Below, piece after piece: positions 55,501 to 64,000 of a stretch of DNA of 64,000 bases (its first letter is position 1; the number at the start of each line of letters is the position of its first letter). The stretch is from Symbiodinium kawagutii (taxonomy: Eukaryota > Sar > Dinophyceae > Suessiales > Symbiodiniaceae): positions 744,834 through 808,833 of the forward strand of contig VSDK01011118.1 in the NCBI GenBank assembly GCA_009767595.1, given 5' to 3'. The notes under the pieces were generated by a model that had not been told where the DNA came from, did not search any database, and saw only the letters and a list, made by a program, of their open reading frames with translations. A program made the position numbers and the translations under genes.

Positions 55501-58500
55501 CATCATGCCCATGAACCAACCATTAGTAGGGATCATGACCAGGAACCGACCTAGCCATCATCGACCAGTCTCACCTCCAAGTGCCCATAAGGGGTCATAG
55601 AGAACTGGGAAAGCACCTAGCAGCCAACAAAAAACTACAGGCAGGTGCGACTCCCATGACAAAACAAATCCTGGGCCGGGATCCACAACTCCACAACTGC
55701 AATCAATCGACTTGTTGATCTTTGACTACCGTTGCAATCATTGAGTCGGTCCCATGTCTTGCCTGGTGCCTGGTATATTACCTCCATCTGAGCCCCCTCT
55801 GCTAGATGTGATTCACCTGAGCTAGAGTGTTATCTCGCGCCCGCAAAAGATGATTTATTCCATTGCGAGGTGATTTTCCAGCACCCTGGGACCCCCTTGG
55901 GTTTCACCGGCCACGGATGGCTTTCTCCCCAACGCGTGAGTTACAGCTGCCGCGGCACCGTGTCGTAGCTTCCATCGGCTCCAGCGCAATGGAGCCGCAG
56001 CGCTGGCATGGCCCATTCGTTTAAGCCTTGCCAGACCTGGCGGAAGCAGCAGCTCATCAAAGCTTCGGTACACAAATAGAAATACATATACAGAATCGAT
56101 CCATCTATGAATCTATTAGTGATTTGATGAATAAGTAATATAGATCCATATCGGTATGTAAATAACATATTCACATATCATGTTGGAACCATGTTAACAC
56201 GGTATCATTTACAATATTATTGGATCCATATTTACATGATGGATCCGTATGGTGGTTTCTTAGAGTAAGGGACCCAAAAATGGTTGCATGGTTTTCCACT
56301 ATAAATGGTTACTAATGGATGATTTGGGGTACCCCTATTTTGAGAAACACCCAGATTTGAGTATATTATCATATTGTTGTATCGTAATGGATCCATATTA
56401 GTATTATCCATATGTATTGATCTATGTCATATATGGATGAATTAATGACTATATCATTGCACAGTTATTACTTCGGTGCACAATATGAACATACGGATGA
56501 ACAAAGCATCTATATGCTAATAACAAAATAAAAAAAAACTATGTATTGTACACAGCTGGAAAAACTGGGTGCATGCAGGTGCTTATGCATGATTGGGCAT
56601 GTATGTGTGCACATGTGTCACAAAGATGGATAGCACCATGTGAATGATAGATGTATACAGTACACGTGCTTGTATCGATTTCACAGTGTGGGCAAACACA
56701 AATGCATACGTGAATACGCATGTTCAAACGCAAACGTTCAGAGGACAGGTAGCTGCAAATGGCATGATATGGTTATATGATATGTGGGGTTGGTTGATTT
56801 CCCTGAGGTTGCTGTTGGTATACGCTTGATTGGCTTCACAACATCTCATTCTTCACGGCAGTGCCGGTGATAAGAACGATCATTGCAACAATTGCATATA
56901 ATCGCCTTGCTAATATGAAATATCACATTCACCATCGGCAATCATCATCGACCAAGATGAAGCATGATTGAGCAACATTTACCAATATCAATAGCAGCCA
57001 TTACATGCCACTAGCAATCAAGTAACCAATACCATTTGAAACTGCACCACCCCTTGTAGCTCCTTAGCTCTTGGAAAGCTATAGGGATACGGCTGGCTCC
57101 AAATCGTTCCCTCCCAACCAACAGCTAGTAGTAGCCACTAGTAATCATCATCTGGTTGGTGGAATCAACCCCTATGAAAAATGTTAGTTAACCAACCACT
57201 TCTTAATAATCATTAGGGAAAATAGTTCATGTTTAAAACCACCAAACACTAATCATCATAAAACATCACTAACAAACACTCCATCCGGACTACATCCCGC
57301 CTCAATCCGCGAGATTTGAGTCTCGCTGGGCAGTTCAAAGTCAATGGCCTTGCCGAGTAGGTCGGTGACACGCAAGAACAACAACCACCCAAGAATCATA
57401 GCTTCATTTAGGGTCAGTTTTACATTTTGTTCAGGGGATTGGTTAGCTGATTTGGGGTATGTTGATTAATCATATGTCGACATTAGGGGGTTACTGATGG
57501 TTGTTTCATGGCTGTTTCAGTGGTACTTGTTGGCACCTGTGACTCAGTGAACGGGAATAACCAATATTCTCACAATGAACCGCCTCCTTCATCTTGAGCT
57601 ATCAAACCTGCCCAGGCTACCATTGGATATGGCCAAAAAAGGATCGTCGACTCTGACAGTGGCTTGCTTCATTGAGATTTGCTTGCGGAAATCAGTGAGT
57701 ATTGCTGCAGGAAGCTATCTGTGGAGGAACGTTCTGATCGCAACCACTTATCCAACTGGGCTGACCCATTTGAACAAACATGCAGCCCAGAAAATCATGC
57801 ATGTAACCGCGACGCGTGCTTCTGCAAACGCACATGCACAAGCAAAAATATGGGCATCAGTGACATCAGTGTGATATATACATCACTATATTCACTATAT
57901 AATTTCAAGAGAAAGGATATTCCAACTGTACGTTAGACATAAATACATGATGAACATACTGAATTATGCAAATTCAGTCAGCATACCAATGCAACCGGCT
58001 AGAGGATTTCCAGCTACTGGATTTGCTTCATTTTCGGAATGCTCACTACGGGTAGGGAGTGTTGACTCGCAACCACGTGGCTGCGTGCCTACATGGTTCA
58101 CATGGGGGTCATTGAATCATCCGTTGAGCATGTTCTAAAATGACAGCATACATTTATCTCAAAACCAAAATCCATCAAAATCCACTCACAAAACTCAAAC
58201 ATCACAACCAATCACCAAGCCACTCACAAAAATCAAACGAATCACAACCAGTTCAACCAACTTCCCTGTTGATATCTCAACCCACCCGTGTTGGCCCCCC
58301 TGTAGGAATGGCCTGCTGATCGATCTTCGTATCGTCCCAGCCTCGGTAACCAGCTCTCCGTGGGCAACACTGGGTGTGACAACACCAAGCACCACCAACC
58401 AACCCCCCAACCCCCCAAGCTGAGCCAAGCATAGCCAAGTCATGCCAGGTCAACATGGTGGCAACCAGATGGGCCATGGCCAGGTGGCAGGTGCAGCTCA

Positions 58501-59123
58501 TTCCAACGTCGTGATCTCCGGCCCAAAAGGTGGAGACCTCTCCGTCCACCGCATTCTCCGGCGGATATTGGTCGCCTCCGGTGCCTGTGAGGGTGCTGGC
58601 TTGCGCCTCAGTGACGGCAGCTGCGGCATGACCAAATGATGGTGGAAGTTAGAACGGCTTTGTGCGTCTATGGGTAAAATAGATGAATAAATGAATAAAT
58701 AAATAAATAAATGAATGAATGAATGAATGAATGAATGAATGAATGAATAGAATATAAGAATATAGTATATATACATATATAAAAAATTAGTACATGTAAA
58801 TATGTATTTAAGTAATACAGTATGGTGTTAATAAAGATGGCCTCCTCCAATTGGACAAACATTCAATCAAATTACTCTACTCACTGTGCTGGTCACTAGT
58901 GATCTGTAAGATAGAGAACTTTACATGCAAATACTGAGCCACGAATACAAACACGCACACACACACACACTCGCTTTTTACGCATAAATACACACATACA
59001 CCTGTGAATATTGCAAAGACATACATGTACCTTGCCTTTCGGTAAGCTAACCATATTTTCCACTTCTAGGCTGGTTACCGGAGTGCGACGTAAATTGAAC
59101 ATCAGCTCAACGTTCACGCCCGT
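48929..59123 (-). CDS. Discoidin (F5/8C-like) domain membrane protein gene, twelve exons seen
   Basis: Right to left: 59031-59123, 58517-58606, 58282-58299, 57301-57348, 55959-56036, 54965-55061, 52292-52345, 52133-52186, 51636-51698, 51277-51386, 49923-50007, 48929-49013. The second to fifth join in phase 0 to PPENAVDGEVSTFWAG, GGQHGW, AIDFELPSETQISRIE and VWQGLNEWAMPALRLHC..GADGSYDT. This is the layout of a discoidin / coagulation factor 5/8 type C domain ('ENA.DG..STFW....W...DF....(Q)(V)(S)(R)I.(V)....A......DGS..T'), a carbohydrate- or lipid-binding module usually outside the cell. A cysteine-bearing segment follows, then a transmembrane helix (GFVLLILAGIGLIFFLAG) and a basic KRRRR stretch, suggesting a membrane-anchored surface protein with a cytoplasmic tail. 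The phase between 54965 and 52345, and between 52133 and 51698, requires at least one further exon each, so continuity over the whole span is inferred. Confidence 0.6.
49061..49180. mobile_element. Family C element
   Basis: GGCTATGGGTCAATGTCAAT at the left, GTTGTGACCCATAGCC at the right: a 14-nt terminal inverted repeat. Core diverged but keeps GGGGATACCGGGGGTGCAGG. Confidence 0.7.
49409..49620. repeat. (GAT)n array grading into mixed trinucleotides
   Basis: Nearly perfect GAT units from about 49413 to 49524, then GCT/GTT/GAT mixtures to 49620. Poly-Asp, poly-Met, poly-His and poly-Ile frames are artefacts. Confidence 0.95.
49923..50007 (-). CDS. Basic juxtamembrane exon (KRRRR)
   Basis: Minus: GCTGAAG|GA, 27 codons reading GTLDSLLHSGFVGTFGLIGK then RRRREQ.., donor GG|GTGCATGG. 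The phase completes the codon left open by the transmembrane exon (A|GA). The second hydrophobic stretch followed by arginines fits a membrane boundary. Confidence 0.6.
51277..51386 (-). CDS. Transmembrane exon
   Basis: Minus: TTGGCCAG|G, 36 codons, donor ACCTATA|GTTCTTG. It reads TLRQI, then GFVLLILAGIGLIFFLAG, then DPTARRPDAETY: a single membrane-spanning helix with charged flanks. The donor is weak, and the frame runs on into a low-complexity Trp/Cys stretch that is intronic. Confidence 0.65.
51636..51698 (-). CDS. Exon before the transmembrane segment
   Basis: Minus: TGGAAAG|G, 20 codons VFICSCYVENVERNSDSAFN plus CT, donor AACCT|GTAGCA. The split codon continues into TLRQIAGF of the next exon. 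Confidence 0.5.
52133..52186 (-). CDS. Internal exon (18 codons)
   Basis: Minus: GCCACCAG|GAACTG, ELRTARLVAVCSRKSTGQ, donor GGACAA|GCTATG (GC type). Phase 0, fits 52292-52345. Confidence 0.45.
52292..52345 (-). CDS. Internal exon (18 codons)
   Basis: Minus: CCTCCAG|CCGTCT, PSEDRLLAIDAFPSGRCL, donor TGCCTG|GTGCAG. Phase 0. Confidence 0.5.
52560..52900 (+). other. Ambiguous coding-like patch
   Basis: All three plus frames and one minus frame are locally open. The plus frame around 52735-52880 reads KAFDLLGVATKGCRFVLAKV, then VQAWEGRHCNMASGSSHRL, quite protein-like, but it is broken by frameshifts and stops upstream. Could be a decayed retrocopy on the plus strand or chance. Confidence 0.3.
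52963..53075. mobile_element. Family A element
   Basis: TGACTTCTCAAGATGGGGGT at the left, GGTTCCCTATTTTGAGAAAC TACCATAT at the right. The core resembles the family in reverse (AATTATTTATAGTAATAAACC). Confidence 0.65.
53076..54964. other. Long intron without other supported features
   Basis: AT-rich, with short TGATGATG-type and ATCATCA-type simple sequence near 53640-53740. No exon candidate with two good borders. Confidence 0.45.
54965..55061 (-). CDS. Cysteine-bearing exon after the discoidin domain
   Basis: Minus: CCGTTGAG|GTTTTG, 32 codons VLEVNVSLYHTVITCSNAGC then TVTKNPPEEFYC, donor TACTGCG|GTGAGC. Three cysteines in C-x4-C-x11-C spacing. An extracellular role would fit the neighbouring domain. 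Confidence 0.7.
55959..56036 (-). CDS. Discoidin domain exon (late strands)
   Basis: Minus: TTCCGCCAG|GTCTGG, exactly 26 codons VWQGLNEWAMPALRLHCAGA then DGSYDT, donor GACACG|GTGCCG. Follows ..ISRIE in phase 0, as expected for '(R)I.(V).W....A..(L).(L)....DGS..T'. Confidence 0.65.
56248..56356. mobile_element. Family A element, best copy 4
   Basis: GTATGGTGGTTTCTTAGAGT at the left, TTTTGAGAAACACCCAGAT at the right, inner GGGACCC / GGGGTACCCC, core CTATAAATGGTTACTAATGG ATGATTTGG. Confidence 0.75.
57152..57249. mobile_element. Family B element with 9-bp target duplication
   Basis: CTGGTTGGTGGAATCAACCC to TTAAAACCACCAAACAC. AATCATCAT occurs at 57143-57151 and 57251-57259. Core AGTTAACCAACCACTTCTTA typical. 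Confidence 0.7.
57301..57348 (-). CDS. Discoidin domain exon (DFELPSETQISRIE)
   Basis: Minus: TCGGCAAG|GCCATT, exactly 16 codons AIDFELPSETQISRIE, donor ATTGAG|GCGGGA (GC type). Matches the 'W(I)x(I)D(F)xxxxxVxxI' strand pair of F5/8C domains. Confidence 0.7.
58282..58299 (-). CDS. Discoidin domain micro-exon (18 bp)
   Basis: Minus: TTCCTACAG|GGGGGC, six codons GGQHGW, donor GGGTGG|GTTGAG. It supplies the conserved Trp before AIDFEL. Its shortness makes it tentative. Confidence 0.4.
58517..58606 (-). CDS. Discoidin domain exon (ENAVDG..STFW)
   Basis: Minus: TCACTGAG|GCGCAA, exactly 30 codons AQASTLTGTGGDQYPPENAV then DGEVSTFWAG, donor GCCGGA|GATCAC (GA type). 'A.AS...........(E)NAVDG..STFW' is the N-terminal signature of F5/8 type C domains. 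The plus frame (LSVHRILRRILVASGACEG) is a shadow. Confidence 0.75.
58678..58750. repeat. (AATG/AATA)n microsatellite
   Basis: GAATGAATGAATGAATGAAT run of about 70 bp. Confidence 0.95.
59031..59123 (-). CDS. Exon 5' of the discoidin domain
   Basis: Minus: CTGCAAAG|ACGGGC, exactly 31 codons TGVNVELMFNLRRTPVTSLE then VENMVSLPKGK, donor GGCAAG|GTACATG. Phase 0 to 58517-58606. Beta-rich composition; no family recognised. Confidence 0.65.
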
Positions 59124-59699
59124 CTTTGCAGGCCACCAAAGCCAACGGAAGACTTCCCATTGGGTAAAAGGGACTGCCAGCAGGAGGTGAGCGAATGGCC
59201 AATGTATAACCCAGAAGCTCCACGATGCTGGCAAATTTAGCTACATTTGGATCATTTTCTAGGTAAATGTAGGCAAACATACCAGCACCATGGAGCGTCT
59301 GGGTATTTCGCTCAATGATCACAATCATCCGGAGCATCCTTAGCCATCCGTCATTGATAAAGAATTATGAGTCAGCATCAGCCATGCTATGGCAGGATGA
59401 AGACTCTTAATATCTGATGATGTCTAGTGATGCTTTTCAACTGATCACGTCAATGGTGCAATCAGGGATTCTCATCATTATCTGAGCCACCTCACCATAG
59501 TGCAGCCACATGCGCTATTCGTTGGGTGGTGGTTGTTGGCATAAAACGGTATAAGTGTGAACAATGAATCATGATGGATTATGGTCAGTACCCAAGAGTA
59601 ATACATAAAACACATACTCTCTGCTGAACTAACGTAGCAAGAAAAGCTACTATATTGGAAATTAACGTGTCGCAACTGGACTGTTTAACATTTCTATGT

Positions 59700-61880
59700 T
59701 TATTGGACCGCATCTTGCTTCAAAACCTAGAAATGAGTCTTAACATGGCAACCGAGTGGGAGGTGGGATATAGCTGGTTACATAAGCATGCTATTCGAAA
59801 GAGGTTTTATGAAGCTTTCCTCGAACAAAAACACCAAGCAAAGGCTCCTAACATAGCAACCAGGAACAATTAATTTGGTGTCCTGATTAGACAGCCAAAA
59901 TGAGAAAACACCAAGGGAAGCTGGCTAACATGGCAATGGTAAACGTTAAATATGCCTACCTGCTTGGAGGCCTCATTTTGAAAAACACCAGGATGAGCTA
60001 GCTAACATGGCAACCACGAACCGTATTGTGGCAGGCCATTTTACAACCATGGTTTGGAAAACACCAGCCAACCACTCCTAACATGGAAATCAAAACCACA
60101 GGCCAGTTTTGGAACTTTTTGTTTCCAAAAAACCTGAATGGATAGCATCGCAATCAAATCACAGAAGCTTATTTGGGGGAATGTTTCGAGAGCACCGCTT
60201 GAGTGCCAAAAAAAAGATTTCATTAACATACAAAGCGCAGAAGGAAAAACATCCAACATGTTTTTCTTAAACTGCCGCATATGGGTCTGTAAAGGAGGAT
60301 CGCACAAAAGTTATTTATTTTACCTGTACACAAGATTCTACACCAAAAACTCGAAAAGTTGTGTTCCAAAAACCTGCTTTCGAAGCGCTTCCCGCTTCCC
60401 AAAAAACACCATGCTTGTGAGCATTGACTATTGCCATGTTAGTTGTCGAAGCCTGCCCCCCTACCAGAACCTTTTGAATTTGTTTGACTTTGATTATGGC
60501 CGTCCGAGAGCAGAGCCCGCAGGCCAACCTTTTTGAATTCTCTCTGACAAAAAACAAAACATAGCAAAACCATTTCACCACAACTGCTTCACGCCGACAC
60601 TTTTACCAGTAGACTTTATGTACAAGAAAGTTGGCATTCCCAAAGCCGGCCTTTGGAGACGGATCCCCAAAAATGCAGCACAGTTGCAAACCAACTGCTA
60701 TGTTAGTCGCCAAAGTCTCTGACCTCCACAACACTGGGGGTTCCACTGCCAAAACCTCTCTTCCCAAACCCAGGCTCAGATCAACACTATTATTTAAATA
60801 AACTTCATACAGATTCATACAAAGCTATTGAGGTGCTTCCCCATGCTTCCCCACGCTTCCCAGGAATATGGTGCATGTGGCATGACAATTGCCAAGTTAG
60901 TGGCCACTCCTCCGACCCCACCTGAAAGTAAACAGGGCACACTAACGTGGCAAATCAAAAACCTTTAAGTACTTTGCAATGATGCCCGACACAAGTTGGA
61001 AAAGTGTACAACAGATCTGAATTAAGAGTTATGTAGGGAAGATCCTGCCATGCCAAGCATTGGTATTGTTGGTTGTGGTCCTCCAGGGGCTAGGTCCGGG
61101 CAGATCCTAGCATGGCAATCGTAAAATGGTGCAGGGAAATGTTTGCCTGCAATACTAATTCAATACTATTTCCAAAGAGTGAAGCAAACGAAAGTAAACA
61201 GGGCGCATGGCAATTTGGGAACCAACACTTGCGAATGAAGGGTGATGGATAGAAGAAAGATTTTACTATACTAAACGCTAGTACCGACGGTTGTTGTCTC
61301 TGGGAGATGTGTCCAAGGCATACCTGAACTTCGCAACTGTGGCATGCTGCAGGGAAATGTCGGTCTGAAATACCATTTTTCATGGCAATAAAGAAGCTTA
61401 TAGGTCAGCCGCCACGCAGTTTCGCCCGCCAATAGTATTTGGCATAGGTATGAGGGCTGAGTAAGACCATTTACCTTTGAAAGAAGAGTTATGTAAAAAC
61501 AAAAATGCCACACAAAGAAGTAGCAATCATGGTTGCGCCCCTACAGGCTATTCCCTGGGCATACCTGATATCGATACCCTAACATAGCAAGTGTCGGCTG
61601 TCACGGAGAAATGTGGGCCTGCAATACGGTTTTTCCAACATGGAGCAAATAGAGGAGAATAAGGAGCAACAACATGGCAATTTATGACCTCATGAGCCAG
61701 CAACCATGAGGATATATTCTCCACTGGTACTGGCTGCAGAAAAAACAGCGACAAAATGTGCAAACTTATCCAGAAACAGATTCAAAGGAAATTCACCATA
61801 CCAAACATTAGTCTTGACGGTTGTCGCTCTCCAAGGGGTATGGGAAGGGCATGCCCTTCAAATGTGCCACCAATGGTCCC
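59700..61880. repeat. Decayed repeat field rich in AACATGGCAA motifs
   Basis: TAACATGGCAAC or near variants recur about every 60-200 bp (59742, 59850, 59927, 60003, 60079, 60942, 61109, 61580, 61670) and in reverse near 60433, 60690 and 60888. The same motif opens each half of the 375-bp satellite, so this looks like older, scrambled relatives of the array. No supported exon. Confidence 0.55.
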
Positions 61881-61884
61881 CCAG

Positions 61885-64000
61885 AAACAACTTACATGGC
61901 AATCGAAAAGGAACAAAAAGGAACCCTGGGTCACTGAACATGGCAAAATAAACCTTGTGTGGGGGAAGATTGGGGGCCAATGCAAAATGCGACCCCCAAC
62001 AACTAACATGGCAATCAAAAAAGAACAGAAATGAACCCCGAGTCACCCAAAATGGCCAAAGAAACCATGTATGGGAAGATGAGGGCTCAATCCATAATGC
62101 CCTGTTCCAGAAGCAACCCCAAAGGACTAGGTTTGATCACTTTTGAATATAAAATGTTCAAAGGAAAGTTGCGGCAACAAAGGGTCTGGTTTTACCGTTT
62201 TGATTCTTCTTCCAGTTCAGTTTCATGGGTGCTACCAATGGTCCAAGAAACACTTGATTTAACAATGTTAATATGGCAATCGGAAAGGAACAAAAAGGAA
62301 CCCGGGGTCACTGAACATGGCAAAATAAACCTTGTGTGGGAAAATTGGGGGTCAATGCAAAATGCCCCCCCCAACAGCTAACATGGCAATGAGAAAAGAA
62401 GACAAAGGAACCCGGAGTCACCAAAAATTTCCAAGGAAACTTTGTATGGGAAGATGAGGGCTCAATCCATAATGCCCTGTGTTCCAGAAGCAACCCCAAA
62501 ACGACTATTTTTGATCACTTTTGAAAATAAATGTTAAAAGGAAAGTTGCGGCAACCAAGGGTCTGGTTTCAACGTTTTGTTTCTTCTTCCCGTTCAGGTC
62601 CATGGGTGCTACCAATGGTCCAAGAAACTATTGATTTAACAATGTTAACATGGCAATCGAAAGGGAACAAAAAGGAACCCGGGGTCACTGAACATGGCAA
62701 AATAAACCTTGTGTGGGAAGATTGGGGGTCAATGCAAAATGCCCTTCCCAACAGCTAACATGGCAATCAAAAAAGAACAGAAATGAACCCCGAGTCACCC
62801 AAAATGGCCAAGGAAACCCTGAATGGGAAAATGAGGGCTCAATCCATAATGCCCTGTTCCAGAAGCAACCCCAAACGACTAGGTTTGATCACTTTTGAAA
62901 ATAAATGTTAAAAGGAAAGTTGCGGCAACCAAGGGTCTGGTTTCAACGTTTTGTTTCTTCTTCCCGTTCAGTTCCATGCGTGCTACCAAGGGTCCGAGAA
63001 CTATTCAATGTTACAATGTTGACATGGCAATCGAAAGGGAACAAAAAGGAACCCGGGGTCACTGAACATGGCAAAATAAACCTTGTGTGGGAAGATTGGG
63101 GGTCAATGCAAAATGCCCTTCCCAACAGCTAACATGGCAATCAAAAAAGAACAGAAATGAACCCCGAGTCACCCAAAATGGCCAAGGAAACCCTGTATGG
63201 GAAAATGAGGGCTCAATCCATAATGCCCTGTTCCAGAAGCAACCCCAAACGACTAGTTTTGATCACTTTTGAATATATAATGTTAAAAGAAAGTTGCTGC
63301 AACAAAGGGCCTGGTTTCAACGTTTTGTTTCTTTGTCCCGTTCAGTTCCATGCGTGCTACCAAGGGTCCAAGAAACACTTGATTTAACAATGTTGACATG
63401 GCAATCGAAAAGGAACAAAAAGGAACCCTGGGTCACTGAACATGGGCAAAAGAAACCTTGTGTGGGAAGATTGGGGGCCAATGCAAAATGCGACCCCCAA
63501 CAACTAACATGGCAATCAAAAAAGAACAGAAATGAACCCCGAGTCACCCAAAATGGCCAAAGAAACCATGTATGGGAAGATGAGGGCTCAATCCATAATG
63601 CCCTGTTCCAGAAGCAACCCCAAAACGACTAATTTTGATCACTTTTGAATATAAAATGTTAAAAGGAAAGTCGCTGCAACCAAGGGTCTGGTTCTACCGT
63701 TATGTTTCTTCTTTCCGTTCAGTTCCATGGGTGCTACCAATGGTCCAAAAACCACTCAATTTAACAATGTTGACATGGCAATTCAAAGGGACAAAAAGGA
63801 ACCCGGGGTCACTGAACATGGCAAAATAAACCTTGTGTGGGAAGATTGGGGGTCAATGCCAAATGCCCCCCCCCAACAGCAAACATGGCAATCAAAAAAG
63901 AACAGAAATGAACCCCGAGTCACCCAAAATGGCCAAAGAAACCATGTATGGGAAGATGAGGGCTCAATCCATAATGCCCTGTTCCAGAAGCAACCCCAAA
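61885..64000. repeat. Tandem satellite, monomer about 375 bp, array continues past the window
   Basis: The landmark AACATGGCAATCAAAAAAGA recurs at about 62005, 62380, 62759, 63131, 63506 and 63882 (spacing 372-379 bp). Each monomer holds two related segments of about 113 bp (AACATGGCAATCGAAAAGGA..GGTCACTGAACATGGC and AACATGGCAATCAAAAAAGA..AGTCACCCAAAATGGC) plus a 150-bp unique part with TTTGATCACTTTTGAA. Recurrent 60-75 codon frames on both strands follow the repeat and shift between units because spacing is not always a multiple of 3. Confidence 0.9.

Noticed and set aside
62031-63829. Repeated 60-116 codon frames in the terminal array
   Set aside because: They recur with the 375-bp monomer, are open on both strands, and shift frame between monomers.

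Overview
The window looks like nuclear DNA of a dinoflagellate. It is repeat-dense, and its only convincing coding sequence is short exons scattered through long introns. Every exon I could support lies on the minus strand. By eye, introns begin with GT, GC or GA and end in AG, usually with a G as the first exon base. That donor mix and the AG|G acceptor are known hallmarks of dinoflagellate nuclear genes. I see no prokaryotic features, rRNA, tRNA or CRISPR array. Almost all long open frames are repeat-driven or shadows, so the annotation rests on short exons whose two splice borders and codon phase agree. All borders were read by eye, without transcript data or searches.

Right to left, the direction of transcription: (1) 64.0-61.9 kb is a tandem satellite of about 375 bp, preceded by a decayed 'AACATGGCAA'-rich stretch back to about 59.7 kb. 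(2) 59.1-48.9 kb holds a gene whose exons join into a discoidin (F5/8 type C-like) domain, followed by a cysteine-bearing segment, a transmembrane helix and a basic KRRRR stretch. (3) 45.4-42.4 kb holds unassigned exons. (4) 41.9-34.2 kb holds a chain of ten small exons, the middle part of which reads as an FKBP-like peptidyl-prolyl isomerase domain. (5) 31.7 kb and 29.0-27.3 kb hold further unassigned exons. (6) 25.4-14.25 kb is the best identified gene: nine exons, in order and mostly in phase, encode most of a methyltransferase of the OvoA C-terminal type (4-mercaptohistidine N1-methyltransferase, ovothiol biosynthesis). (7) 12.8-1.5 kb holds more minus-strand exons of unknown function, including a 94-codon exon at 9.6-9.9 kb.

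Between exons lie at least three families of short terminal-inverted-repeat elements (A, B, C; about 80-200 bp, MITE-like). Family B shows 5-9 bp target duplications. There are also two foldback families, many microsatellites, a 45-bp minisatellite that is open in frame (0.15-0.88 kb), a 12-bp and a 40-bp tandem array flanking an assembly gap (21158-21913), and a 12-bp array at 6.2 kb. Their position inside introns raises the possibility that some are introner-type elements.
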